Source of the DNA: Propionibacteriaceae bacterium
GTDB lineage: Bacteria; Actinomycetota; Actinomycetes; Propionibacteriales; Propionibacteriaceae
Assembly (NCBI GenBank): GCA_003153855.1
Contig: PMBM01000030.1
Coordinates: forward strand, 76,320 to 94,845
Direction: 5' to 3'
DNA: 18,526 nt
The position numbers were made by a program, and so were the translations under genes. The notes under the pieces were generated by a model. That model ran no database searches, was not told where the DNA came from, and saw only the letters and a list, made by a program, of their open reading frames with translations. This document shows, one piece after another, positions 6,438 to 14,405 of the stretch (positions within the stretch are counted from its first letter, which is position 1; each line of letters begins with the position of its first letter).

Positions 6438-7298
6438 TCAGTACGCCGAACCGCCTCGCCGGAGCAGCTCGGCCAAGGACGTGGCCGGGTGCCCGCTCAG
6501 ACGGGCGACATCCGCTGTCACCTCGGCCAGCTCGCCGGCGGCGATGGCTGTGTAGGTGGAGACCCAGGCGTCCACCTGCCAGTCCGGCGCTCCGTACACA
6601 GCCCGGGACTCGTACGCCTCCGCCACCGTCTCCGGGCGGAAGCTGACGTCGCGGCTAGTCGCAGCGGAGATGATCGCCGCCACCTCGTCGAGCGTGAGCG
6701 CCTCGGGACCGGTGAGCGTGTACGTGGCGTCTGCGTGATCCGTCGGCGCGACCAGTACCGCCGCGGCGGCATCGGCGATGTCGTCCTGGGCGACGGCAGC
6801 GACCCGACCTCCCGCAGCCGGACCACGGATCACCCCGTCATCGCCGACCATCGCCGGGAAGAAGTCCGCGTACAGGTTGTCGCGCAGGAACGTGAACCGC
6901 AGCCCCCTCGCGCGGATGCGCTGCTCGGTGGCGTAGTGGTCGCGGCCGAGCGTGAACGTACAGTCCGGCGCCGCACCGGAGAACGAGATGTAGACCAGGT
7001 GCTCGACACCCGCGCGCACGGCGCCCTCCACGAACGCGAAGTGCTCCTCGAGCCGGTTCGGACTCTCCGACGCCGACACCATGAGAGCCGTACGAACCCC
7101 TGTGAGCGCTGAGGCAACCGCCTCCGAGTCCGCGAACGACGCCTGGGCGAGCGTGGAACCAGGGAGCTCGGGTGCCCTCGACGGGTCGCGCACCAACAGA
7201 CGTTGCCTGACCCCTGCCTCCGCCAGTCGGCGGGCGATCCTGCCGCCCAGTCGTCCAGTTGCTCCGGTGATCCCCAACGGTGCAAGGTCATCAGTCAT
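6438..7298 (-). CDS. NmrA-like NAD(P)-binding oxidoreductase (atypical SDR)
   Basis: From ATG 7298 the protein has 286 residues. It begins with a Rossmann fold carrying G12-A-T-G15-R-L-G18-G19, followed by the NADP-type LLVRDPSR at the end of the second strand. The rest (VYISFSGAAPDC, ATEQRIRARGLRFTFLRDNLYADFF, then DDIADAAAAVL) follows the QorB/YtfG and NmrA-like atypical short-chain dehydrogenase pattern. Such proteins reduce quinones or act as NADP(H) redox sensors; the role here is unknown. The classical Tyr-x-x-x-Lys is not evident, as is common in NmrA-like members. The open frame extends to 7907 but that part overlaps the MATE gene and is not coding. Its start is only 42 bases from the divergent MATE start. 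Confidence 0.86.
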   Translation of the reverse strand: MTDDLAPLGITGATGRLGGRIARRLAEAGVRQRLLVRDPSRAPELPGSTLAQASFADSEAVASALTGVRTALMVSASESPNRLEEHFAFVEGAVRAGVEHLVYISFSGAAPDCTFTLGRDHYATEQRIRARGLRFTFLRDNLYADFFPAMVGDDGVIRGPAAGGRVAAVAQDDIADAAAAVLVAPTDHADATYTLTGPEALTLDEVAAIISAATSRDVSFRPETVAEAYESRAVYGAPDWQVDAWVSTYTAIAAGELAEVTADVARLSGHPATSLAELLRRGGSAY

Positions 7299-7340
7299 GC
7301 AGCCATCTTGCCTCGCGGTCCCTCGGGTCGTGGGCGCTGC
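7299..7340. promoter_or_regulatory. Very short divergent intergenic region
   Basis: Only 42 bases separate the ATG of the NmrA-like gene and the ATG chosen for the MATE exporter. Neither start has a good Shine-Dalgarno site. Two promoters must fit in or overlap this stretch, which suggests leaderless or near-leaderless transcripts, common in actinobacteria. Confidence 0.4.
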
Positions 7341-8681
7341 ATGAGACGCGCCGACGCCGCCGCGGCACTCGGCACCGCACCGATCGGGAGCCTGCTCGCG
7401 CGAAACTCCGTACAGACGACCCTGTCCGTGGCGACGTACGGGGTGTACGCGCTGACGAACGCGTTCTTCGTCTCGCGCTGGGTCGGGCCGGACGCGCTCG
7501 CCTCGGTCAACGTGGCGGCGCCCCTGCTGATGCTCATCGGGGCGGTGGCGACGACCGTCGGAGCAGGTGGCGCATCGGTGCTCTCGCGAGCCCTCGGGGC
7601 AAGGGACCTGTCCCGTGCCGCGCGCGCCACCGGGACCAGCCTCGCGTCCTACTGGATCCTCTCCGCGCTGTTCGGCGTGCTGGGCATCGTCTTTCTCGAC
7701 CCGCTCGTACGGCTGCTGGGCGCCACGGGAGAGATCGAGCAGGACGCGAAGGCGTACGCGCTCATCCTGCTCGCGGGGAGCATCGCAGCCACCGGTTTCT
7801 CGAGCCTGGTCAGGGCCGAGGGACGGATGGGGTTCTCGACTCTGGAGTGGATCATCCCGGTCGTCACGCAGATCGGGCTCGACCCGGTCTTCATCATCGG
7901 CTTCCACCTCGGGGTGCGCGGAGCCGCCCTGGGCACCGTCGGCGGGCAGCTCGTCAGTGCCGCGATGGGCTTCTGGTTCTTCGTGCTGCAGCGGCGCCGC
8001 CTGTACCGGGTACGACCGCGCGACCTGGTCCCCGATCTGCGGCTGTTGCGCGAGATCGCCGCCGTCGGCGCTCCCACGTTCGTGGCGGGACTAGGGGTGA
8101 CGGTTCTGTCGGTCGTGACCAACAACCTCCTGGCCGTGGCGGGCGGGACGCTCGCGCTCAGCGCGTACGCCATCGCTGCCCGCATCGGGACGTTCGTCGC
8201 GATGCCCCAGCTCGGCATCACGCAGGCGATGCAGCCCATCGTCGGCTACAACTACGGCGCAGGGCGGAGCGACCGGGCCCACCGGGCGGCCAGCCTCTCG
8301 CTGAGAGTGAGCGTCCTGTACGGGGCGGGGGCTGCCCTGGTCGTCGCTCTGGCGGCCCGGCTCATCGCGGGAGCGTTCACCACAGACCCGACCACCGCTG
8401 ACGCCGCGGCCACGGCCCTTCGGACGATCGCCCTCGCCTACCCGTTCGGCGGCCTCGTCGGGCTGACGGCCGCCTGGTACCAGTCGCGCGGCTATGCCCG
8501 TCCGTCCTTCGTCTTGTCGGTGGGTACGGTCCTCGTGGTCAAGCTTCCCGTGCTCCTTGCCCTCTCCACCTACGGCACCCAGGGCATCTGGTGGGCGTTC
8601 CCGGTGGGCGAGGCCGTCTCGGCAGTCGCCGCTTGGTGGCTCTGGCGCCGGCCGATCGGGGAACCGCCCTCGCCTGCCTGA
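7341..8681 (+). CDS. MATE family multidrug/metabolite exporter
   Basis: The 446-residue protein from ATG 7341 has about twelve hydrophobic segments and the two-fold repeated MATE layout. The first half starts with VYALTNAFFVSRWVGPDALASVNVAAPLLML, and the second half contains AIAARIGTFVAMPQLGITQAMQPIVGYNYGAG. These match the conserved MatE stretches near transmembrane helices 1-2 and 7-8. It would export organic cations or metabolites against Na+ or H+. The frame is open further upstream to 7203, but that part is antisense to the NmrA-like gene. No good ribosome-binding site precedes 7341, so the exact start is uncertain. It may share control with the divergent NmrA-like gene. Confidence 0.88.
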   Translation: MRRADAAAALGTAPIGSLLARNSVQTTLSVATYGVYALTNAFFVSRWVGPDALASVNVAAPLLMLIGAVATTVGAGGASVLSRALGARDLSRAARATGTSLASYWILSALFGVLGIVFLDPLVRLLGATGEIEQDAKAYALILLAGSIAATGFSSLVRAEGRMGFSTLEWIIPVVTQIGLDPVFIIGFHLGVRGAALGTVGGQLVSAAMGFWFFVLQRRRLYRVRPRDLVPDLRLLREIAAVGAPTFVAGLGVTVLSVVTNNLLAVAGGTLALSAYAIAARIGTFVAMPQLGITQAMQPIVGYNYGAGRSDRAHRAASLSLRVSVLYGAGAALVVALAARLIAGAFTTDPTTADAAATALRTIALAYPFGGLVGLTAAWYQSRGYARPSFVLSVGTVLVVKLPVLLALSTYGTQGIWWAFPVGEAVSAVAAWWLWRRPIGEPPSPA

Positions 8682-8707
8682 CCGAGGACCATCGCACGAT
8701 CGAGGAG

Positions 8708-9670
8708 TCACAGACGGTCGGCCGCGGTACGGATCCTCTCCATCGTGCGCAGAGTCATGAGGGTGCGTTGCTGGTCGGGGGCCGGGTCCGCGCCAGCCGC
8801 AACCAGCCGTACGAACCGCTCGACCTCGTAGGCGAGGTTGCCGGCCGGCTTCTCCACGACGTGCTCCTGCACGGGGGCCGATCCGAGGCGCAACCCGATC
8901 CGGGTGGGCTCGGCGATCTTGTCGATGGTCAGCGTCCCGAGCTCCCCTTCGACCTGGCTGGGGCGATCCGAGGCCGTGATCTTGGAGTAGGCCAGCTCGG
9001 CGACGCAGTCGGCGTACGTCGCGAGGGCGCTGCCGGCTCCGTCCGCACCCGAGGCGACCGTCACCTTCGCGGCGGCGACTCGGCTCGGTTCCCCGAAGAG
9101 GTCCACGAGCGCGCTGACGCAGTAGACCCCCAGGTCGTTGAGCGCGCCGCCTGCCATGGCGGGGTCGAAGATGTTCACGGGCTGCCCGGCCAGCACACGG
9201 TCGTAGCGCGACGAGCGCTGGCAGTACTCGAACGAGATCCTGCGGATCGTCCCTACCTCAGGCAGAAGGTGGCGGACGAGATCCATGCCCGGGTCGTACG
9301 CACTGCGCATGCCCTCGAAGAGGATGACCCGGCGATCTCGCGCCAGGCCGAGCAGGTCCTCGAACTCGGCAACGGTGACCACGGCGGGCTTCTCGACGAA
9401 CACGTGCTTGCCGGCATCGAGAGCGGCGCGGCACTGCGCGTAGTGGACGACGTTGGGGCTGGCGACGTACACCGCGTCGACGTCGGTGGAGGCGAGCATC
9501 GCCTCCAGCTCCGACCATGACTCGGCGGCACCCAAGCCCTTCGCGGTCGCTGCGGCCCGGACGCTGTCACGGGAGAAGACTCCGGCGAGCCGGATGCCGG
9601 GCACCTGGGGAAGCGCAGCGACGAACTGGCTGGTGATGGTGCTGGTACCGATCGTGGCGAGACGTATCAC
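8708..9670 (-). CDS. Gfo/Idh/MocA family NAD(P)-dependent oxidoreductase
   Basis: The 320-residue protein begins with an N-terminal Rossmann fold (IRLATIGTSTITSQFVAAL), in which the usual GxGxxG is relaxed to GTSTIT. E93-K94-P95, the family's hallmark motif, lies in HVFVEKPAVV. The C-terminal substrate domain contains GGALNDLGVYC (174-184), the conserved stretch that carries the catalytic-site residues. Members oxidise sugars, inositols or sugar derivatives with NAD(P); no substrate can be assigned. The start is GTG 9670 with only a weak GTGGG-like site upstream. It converges on the MATE gene with 26 bases between stop codons. Confidence 0.9.
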   Translation of the reverse strand: MIRLATIGTSTITSQFVAALPQVPGIRLAGVFSRDSVRAAATAKGLGAAESWSELEAMLASTDVDAVYVASPNVVHYAQCRAALDAGKHVFVEKPAVVTVAEFEDLLGLARDRRVILFEGMRSAYDPGMDLVRHLLPEVGTIRRISFEYCQRSSRYDRVLAGQPVNIFDPAMAGGALNDLGVYCVSALVDLFGEPSRVAAAKVTVASGADGAGSALATYADCVAELAYSKITASDRPSQVEGELGTLTIDKIAEPTRIGLRLGSAPVQEHVVEKPAGNLAYEVERFVRLVAAGADPAPDQQRTLMTLRTMERIRTAADRL

Positions 9671-9973
9671 AGGCCCACAATGCCGTGTCCGAGGCGCTTG
9701 CGGACCGTGGGGGTGCTCCCCGGCTCGGTAGTCCGCCTACATCTCTTCCCTGGCCATCACCCGGACCAGGTCGGTTCCTTCATCGGCCGTCTGTGGCCAC
9801 AACAGGCGGAGCACGACGGACCGCGCATCGTCGACCCCACGGCTCAACGCTGATGGCTTCCATCAGCCCCTGGTGGATGGCGCACACGACCTTCTCACCC
9901 TGGTCCCTTTCGCCGAGCCCGGAGTGTGCGTGATCCGAGGGCACCCCGGAACCTTTCAAAGGAGAGACCTCTC
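9671..9973. other. Intergenic region with no recognised gene
   Basis: Several short plus-strand frames cross this stretch. One, open from 9732 to 9977, ends in a TGA that overlaps the ATG of the seven-codon ORF at 9974, and a second ends near 9846. Neither has a start codon with a ribosome-binding site, and neither translation resembles a family I know. The stretch may contain decayed coding sequence. A strong AAAGGAG site lies at its right end. Confidence 0.35.
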
Positions 9974-9997
9974 ATGAAAGTCCTTGTCAGCGCGTAG
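9974..9997 (+). CDS. Seven-codon ORF with a strong ribosome-binding site (leader peptide or gene remnant)
   Basis: ATG 9974 has AAAGGAG nine bases upstream, one of the best Shine-Dalgarno sites in the window, yet the frame reads MKVLVSA and stops at TAG. Past the TAG the frame stays open for another 22 codons to a TGA just before the next gene's leader. Either it is a short leader ORF for the pseudo-receiver gene starting at 10086, or it is the beginning of a gene interrupted by an amber codon and later lost. MKVLVSA resembles the first strand of a flavodoxin or other Rossmann-like protein, which is too short to identify. Confidence 0.35.
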   Translation: MKVLVSA

Positions 9998-10085
9998 ACG
10001 AATACTGTCGGCCTCGACGCGGTAACAGCCAGTTTCCTCGTCACTCCCTGGCGCTCCGAATGACCCCACTACGGAAAGCGCTCCG

Positions 10086-10970
10086 ATGGACCACAACTCG
10101 ATCGTCGCCGAAAAGACCGTTCTTCTCATCGGCGAGACTGGCCATGAGGCACGACTGGCCGCACCGCTTGGGCGGGCGACCGGTGCCCACATCGTCAATG
10201 CCGCCGACCTCGCGTCGGCGCTGCGGGCCATTGAGGCCCACCAGCCTGACGCCGTCGTGTCCGGGTTGCCGCTGACCGGCGACGAGGGTCTGCCCCTCCT
10301 CTTCTACGTCTCCCTTCATCACCCCGGTCTGCCCGTGGTCGTCCTTGTCGACGACCCAGCCGCCGAGATGGCGCGGCAGGCCGAGTGGTACGGAGCGAAA
10401 GCAACTCTTCCCTGGTCCAACGACCCGGGTGCCGTCGCAACTGATGTGGCAGGCGCTCTCGGTATGTCGACCCCCGTCGACATCTGGGACCGCGTGGCCG
10501 AAGTCGCAGCGCGACGGCACCTGTCGCTGGTGGTGCCCCCACCGGCGAGCCTGTTCGACGCCGACGCGTGCCTCGCCGGCCTCTTCCATGGACTCGGCTC
10601 TGTCCGTGGCCTCCGCGGCTCGTTGGCGCTCGACGAGGAGGGGTCGTTAGTCAGCAAGGTCGACTCCTGCGGAACCTTCGACGTGCCGCGCATCCTCGCT
10701 CCGCTCAAGGGGCTCATCCGGGCAGGGCACGAGGCGTGCGCTGAGGCGGGCCTCGACCAGTGCGAGACGGCCGTCCTCCGTACAGGCCACGAGGCGCTCG
10801 TCGTCTCCTGCTGCGTGGACGCCGATACCCACATCCATGTGGTGACCATGGTGGCCGCCGACGGCAACCGGGCTCTCGTCGAACTCGCGCACAGCCGGCT
10901 GCAGCGCGAGTTCCATGACGCCCAGACGATCGCCACGAGTCAGCGCAGCGCGGCCGAGATGTCCGCCTGA
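10086..10970 (+). CDS. Pseudo-receiver plus roadblock/LC7-like domain protein
   Basis: The 294-residue protein starts with a receiver-like fold (about 10-125): TVLLIGETG as strand 1, PDAVVSGLPLTGDEG at strand 3, LPVVVLVDD at strand 4, and GAKATLPW at strand 5. The phosphoacceptor Asp expected at residue 60 is Gly, and the conserved Lys near 109 is replaced, so it should not be phosphorylated by a histidine kinase. Residues about 160-275 (FHGLGSVRGLRGSLALDEEG ... HIHVVTMVAADGNRALVELA) resemble a roadblock/LC7 domain, which in actinobacteria often pairs with small GTPases or signalling ATPases. No GTPase is encoded nearby. GGAAA eight bases before the ATG supports the start. The roadblock call is moderate; the pseudo-receiver call is stronger. 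Confidence 0.65.
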   Translation: MDHNSIVAEKTVLLIGETGHEARLAAPLGRATGAHIVNAADLASALRAIEAHQPDAVVSGLPLTGDEGLPLLFYVSLHHPGLPVVVLVDDPAAEMARQAEWYGAKATLPWSNDPGAVATDVAGALGMSTPVDIWDRVAEVAARRHLSLVVPPPASLFDADACLAGLFHGLGSVRGLRGSLALDEEGSLVSKVDSCGTFDVPRILAPLKGLIRAGHEACAEAGLDQCETAVLRTGHEALVVSCCVDADTHIHVVTMVAADGNRALVELAHSRLQREFHDAQTIATSQRSAAEMSA

Positions 10971-11289
10971 CCGGTACCGCACGATCGCGAGCCCGCTGTC
11001 TGAGGATCTGGGCCTGCGATCACACAGTTGGTGTCCCGAATTGCGACGTTGTCCGGGTTATGGGCAGCTCGTGGGGCGGGATCAAGAGGAGTTGCAACGT
11101 TGTACGGGTTATAGGGCTCAACCAGAGCCTCACAACCCCAGCAACGTCGCAGTTCATCGCGCGAGGTTGGCGAGCAGGTCTCATAACCCGTCCAACCGTC
11201 GCAGTTGATGCGAGGCCCACGTGCCTGGGGGTGGGCCCCGCGTCTGCGAAGGGCGTCGCGATGTTCCTGGTCATCGGGGCTCGCGAGCG
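10971..11289. other. Convergent intergenic region carrying a repeat cluster
   Basis: This stretch lies between the stops of the pseudo-receiver gene and the MFS gene. It holds four copies of a roughly 25-base repeat at 11041-11206, listed separately. Outside the repeats nothing is recognised. Long open frames here are by-products of the repeats. Confidence 0.6.
11041..11206. repeat. Four-copy nested inverted repeat (REP-like element)
   Basis: Copies 1 (11041-11065) and 2 (11092-11117) read forward. Copies 3 (11127-11154) and 4 (11180-11206) read in reverse. The shared core is TTGCGACGTTG, two variable bases, then CGGGTTATG and a G-rich end. Copies 2 and 3 can pair with each other across a loop of about 9 bases, and copies 1 and 4 can pair outside them, giving nested hairpins. 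Placement between two convergent genes fits a REP-like element or a bidirectional transcription terminator. No transposase or RAYT gene is visible in the window. Confidence 0.65.
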
Positions 11290-12903
11290 TCAGCCGCTGC
11301 CCGCCGGCCCCGGGACGATGGGGGCCGCCGGCAGCAGGTGGACCGAGGTGGGCGGTGTGCTGACGAACGAGAAGGCCAGCTCCTCGATCGCCTGGTCCTG
11401 CGCGGTGAGGCGGATGTCGTGCTGGCTCTGGTGCTCGGCCCAGGACGGCACGGCGAAGATCTCCATGAACGTGTCGGAGAGCTCGCCGACCCGGTACAGC
11501 TCCCAGCGGAACGCGCCGCTGCGCAGTCGCGACCGGCGCATGTCGGTCATCGCTCCGAGCCACTCCTCCTGCCGGTCGCGCGGAACCTCGTACTCGACGA
11601 CGACCTGGATCGGACCGGCGTCGGGGTCGGGTTCGTCGATGAGCTCGGTCTCGCTCCAGTACGACAGCGGGGCGCGGTCGAGCTGCTCGCTCTCCGGGAA
11701 GTGCCAGGCGAACCCGACGAGCCCGACGACCACGAGGACGCCGGACGCGACCCACACGGCGGCGCTGAGGCTGACGTGCTGCGCGATCTGGCCCCAGATC
11801 GGTGCGGCGATCGCCTGCGAGCCGGTGAACGTCATGAGGTACACGGCGATCGCGCGAGCCCGTACCCAGCCAGGCAGGTACAGCTGGAGCTCCGCGTTGA
11901 GCGTGGACACGGTCGCGGTCCAGCCGTAGCCCATCACATACAGCAACGGCAACGCCGGCAGCAGGCCCGGCACCACCATCGTGAGCGCGAACGCGACCGC
12001 GAAGGCAAGCGCCACGATGCTGAGGATCGTGTTGGCGGACATGCGCTTCTTGAGGCGACCCATGGTGAACGCAGCCGTGATGGCGCCGAGGCCGACCGCG
12101 GCGAACAGGATCCCGTACCCGTCGGCGCCGAGGCCGAGGTGGTTGTGAGCGATGAGCGGGAGGAGCGCCCACATCGCCGTACCCGGTGCGATGAACATGG
12201 CGAGCCGGATGAGGATGAGCCGTACGACGGGCTCGTGCCGTACGTACCGGCCGCCGGCGCGTAGCGCAGGCAGGAAACGCTCCCTGACGCGGGTGGAGAC
12301 CGTCGGCTCCCGTCGCCAGGCGAGGATCGCGAGGATGAGGAACATCGTGCAGGCGGCGTTGATGGCGAACACCGGTGGCACGCCGAACGCCGCGATGACA
12401 AGGCCTGCGATCGCCGGACCCACTGCACGGGCGACGTTGACGCTGACCATGTCGAGCCGGGTCGCCGCGGCGATCTGCGAGCGCGGTACGAGCTCGGTGA
12501 TGAGCGGTTGCCAGGTCGGCAGCTGGATCGCGTTGCCGACGCCGATCGCGAACGTGAACGCGAGCAGCAGCAGCGGCGGCATGAGCTTGAGAGCCGTGAG
12601 CAGCGAGAGCAGCAGGGCGACCACGACGAAGTAGACCTGCACCCACAGCATCAGGTGGCGCCTGTCGAACGCGTCCGACAGGACCCCGCCGACCAGAGCC
12701 AGCAGCAGCATCGGCAACGCGGTCGCGGTCTGTACGAGCGAGATGATCGTCGCCGCGTTCGGGTCGTTGATGAACAGCCACTGTGCGCCGACCGTCTGCG
12801 ACCACGACCCGATGCTCGACAGCACCACCCCTAGCCAGAGCCACAAGAAGGCGGGGTTCCGGAACGGCGCCAGCGCGCCGGTGGGCGGGGACTCGGGTTC
12901 CAT
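11290..12903 (-). CDS. MFS_3 family exporter with soluble C-terminal domain
   Basis: The 537-residue protein from ATG 12903 has about twelve membrane segments in residues 15-415, with an MFS motif-A-like loop GVLSDAFDRRHLMLWVQ between helices 2 and 3. The C-terminal 120 residues are soluble and include EYEVPRDRQEEWLGAM ... RSGAFRWELYRV ... SWAEHQSQHD, which resembles the ABM-like tail of MFS_3 (EntS-like, transmembrane secretion effector) proteins. The family exports siderophores or drugs; the substrate is unknown. There is no good Shine-Dalgarno site at 12903, and a TTG at 12936 would add 11 residues. The downstream end meets the repeat cluster. Confidence 0.88.
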   Translation of the reverse strand: MEPESPPTGALAPFRNPAFLWLWLGVVLSSIGSWSQTVGAQWLFINDPNAATIISLVQTATALPMLLLALVGGVLSDAFDRRHLMLWVQVYFVVVALLLSLLTALKLMPPLLLLAFTFAIGVGNAIQLPTWQPLITELVPRSQIAAATRLDMVSVNVARAVGPAIAGLVIAAFGVPPVFAINAACTMFLILAILAWRREPTVSTRVRERFLPALRAGGRYVRHEPVVRLILIRLAMFIAPGTAMWALLPLIAHNHLGLGADGYGILFAAVGLGAITAAFTMGRLKKRMSANTILSIVALAFAVAFALTMVVPGLLPALPLLYVMGYGWTATVSTLNAELQLYLPGWVRARAIAVYLMTFTGSQAIAAPIWGQIAQHVSLSAAVWVASGVLVVVGLVGFAWHFPESEQLDRAPLSYWSETELIDEPDPDAGPIQVVVEYEVPRDRQEEWLGAMTDMRRSRLRSGAFRWELYRVGELSDTFMEIFAVPSWAEHQSQHDIRLTAQDQAIEELAFSFVSTPPTSVHLLPAAPIVPGPAGSG

Positions 12904-13054
12904 ACCGGCGAAACTACTGCGACCCACGGGGAGCAACGAGTCACTGTCAGTACCACCCCGGAGGCCCCATCGGCTGCCCCGAGCTGCGCTCCCTCGGTCG
13001 CACGAGCCGGCGGCTTCGACTGTTGAGAGGCCGCCCCAGGACGGCTACGCCGCG
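12904..13054. other. Intergenic between the LacI-type regulator and the MFS exporter
   Basis: No gene is seen in these 151 bases. GGCGGC (13011-13016) and GCCGCC (13031-13036) could form a weak 6-bp stem as a terminator behind the regulator gene. The promoter of the MFS gene must be here or overlap its start, but no clear -10/-35 pair stands out. Confidence 0.35.
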
Positions 13055-14077
13055 CTAGACCCCTGGACCACGTGGGCAGCCACAGGACTCGCGCAGCTCG
13101 AACGTCGGCTCGAGGCGCACGCTCCGCGATTCGAGCTCAGGCGTTGCCATGCGCTCGAAGAGGAGTTGGACCGCCACTGCCCCGAGCTCGTCAACCGGCT
13201 GCGACATCGTCGTGAGTCGAGGCTCGAACGAGTCTGCCCAGGGAAAGTCGTCGAACGAGACGGTCGCCATTCCGTGGGGCGGCGTGATGCCCCGTCTTCG
13301 CAATGCCGCGATCGCAGCAACCGTGACGAGGTTGTTCCCCAGCACCAGCGCCGTCGGAGGTGACGGGACCTCAAGCATCCTCGTGAGGGCGGCGGTCGTC
13401 TGCTCGGGGCTCTCCCCCGCGTACTCAATGGGAGCCGCGGCGGGGTCGAGGCCGATCCTTTCGAGCCCGAGACAGAATCCCGCAACACGTTCCCGGGTGG
13501 TGATGATTCCGGGCTTCGGTGCCAGCATCGCGATGCGCGTGTGCCCATGGGCCATCCCGAGATGTTCGACCATGCGAGCAATCGGCTCGATGTTGCTCAC
13601 GCCGACGGCATCAACTCGAGGCGGATGCGTCTCCGGTACCCGGTCGATCAGGACGAGGGGAACCTTGCGTCGGGAAAGGTGCGCATAAGCGGCTTCCGGG
13701 AATGCAGAGGGGGCGAGAACGATCCCGTCGACCCGGTGGGAGAGCAAGGCGTGGATCGCGCGCAGCTCCTGTTCGGGCGTGTCGTGGGTGTCGGTCAAGA
13801 TCAGGGAGTAGCCGAGGTTGGTGACCTTCAGCTCCAGCGCGTGGACGACATCCCCGAAGTACGTGTTGGAGATCGCCGTCATCGCGAGACCGATGGTTTG
13901 GGAGCGTCCGGTTCGAAGGGACCGAGCGATGCCATCGGCTGCGTACCCGGTGGCCTCTATCGCTTCGCGGACCGCCTTCTCGGTCTCCGGGTTCACCTTT
14001 CGGCTCTTGTTGATGACGTGCGACACAGTTGTCGCTGACACCTTGGCGACCCGAGCGACGTCGCTCATGGTGACCAT
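13055..14077 (-). CDS. LacI family transcriptional regulator
   Basis: The 340-residue protein begins with a LacI helix-turn-helix (residues about 4-25, MSDVARVAKVSATTVSHVIN) and hinge helix (about 50-60, GYAADGIARSLRTG), followed by a periplasmic-binding-protein-like sensor domain with SLILTDTHDTPEQELRAI, VDGIVLAPS and VSFDDFPWAD. It would bind DNA as a dimer and release or bind it on a sugar signal. AGGAGG four bases before ATG 14077 supports this start; an ATG at 14068 is a weaker alternative. It follows the sugar ABC transporter and kinase genes on the same strand, so it probably controls them. No obvious operator palindrome is visible in the window; the operon promoter lies beyond the right edge. 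Confidence 0.93.
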   Translation of the reverse strand: MVTMSDVARVAKVSATTVSHVINKSRKVNPETEKAVREAIEATGYAADGIARSLRTGRSQTIGLAMTAISNTYFGDVVHALELKVTNLGYSLILTDTHDTPEQELRAIHALLSHRVDGIVLAPSAFPEAAYAHLSRRKVPLVLIDRVPETHPPRVDAVGVSNIEPIARMVEHLGMAHGHTRIAMLAPKPGIITTRERVAGFCLGLERIGLDPAAAPIEYAGESPEQTTAALTRMLEVPSPPTALVLGNNLVTVAAIAALRRRGITPPHGMATVSFDDFPWADSFEPRLTTMSQPVDELGAVAVQLLFERMATPELESRSVRLEPTFELRESCGCPRGPGV

Positions 14078-14405
14078 GCGACCTCCTCGTTCCCTAGCAG
14101 TTATCTTCCGCACCGACGGTCAACCCGATCAGGCGGCAGTCCCTATGCGACATCGTCCGTCGGTGGCCGTCACGATCACGGACCTGATCCTTCCAAGCGA
14201 ACCATGGTCCACGCTCGAACCAGACTCCCTTTCCGACCACGCCATGCCCGGACAGCCGCCGCGACTCTACAGCCAGACGGCGGACCACCCAGTCGGCAAA
14301 CCGCCCGGACGGACCGAACGCCTCAGCGGGGGCGCGAGCGCGGGTCCTCGCCTGCCCCTGGCGAGGGGTGCGACAGGCCTGGCTGGGTCCTGAGCACGCG
14401 CCTGC
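14078..14405. other. Intergenic between the kinase and the LacI-type regulator
   Basis: No convincing gene is seen. The right part holds the hairpin at 14346-14366, a likely end of the transporter transcript. The left part next to the regulator start is lower in GC (around 14095-14112) and probably contains the regulator's promoter, which I cannot define. Confidence 0.4.
14346..14366 (-). terminator. Hairpin after the transporter-kinase operon
   Basis: CCTCGCC (14346-14352) and GGCGAGG (14360-14366) form a perfect 7-bp stem with a 7-base loop about 40 bases past the kinase stop. There is no T-run. It probably ends the operon, leaving the regulator to its own promoter or to readthrough. Confidence 0.45.

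Noticed and set aside
6438..7907. Extended start of the NmrA-like protein up to 7907
   Set aside because: The extension is antisense to the MATE coding region, and the Rossmann fold begins naturally at ATG 7298.
11041..11206. Possible small CRISPR array
   Set aside because: The four copies are in opposite orientations with diverged sequence and uneven spacing, and no cas genes are present.
10940..12844. Long minus-strand open frame of over 600 codons
   Set aside because: It is a frame-shifted shadow of the MFS exporter, rich in Arg/His/Ala, extended through the repeat cluster, which gives the repeated NPYNVA/NPDNVA pieces. The MFS frame has proper membrane segments and codon bias.
14094..14288. 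Minus-strand 64-codon frame upstream of the LacI-type regulator
   Set aside because: It has no ribosome-binding site or recognisable family, and no coding-like third-position bias.
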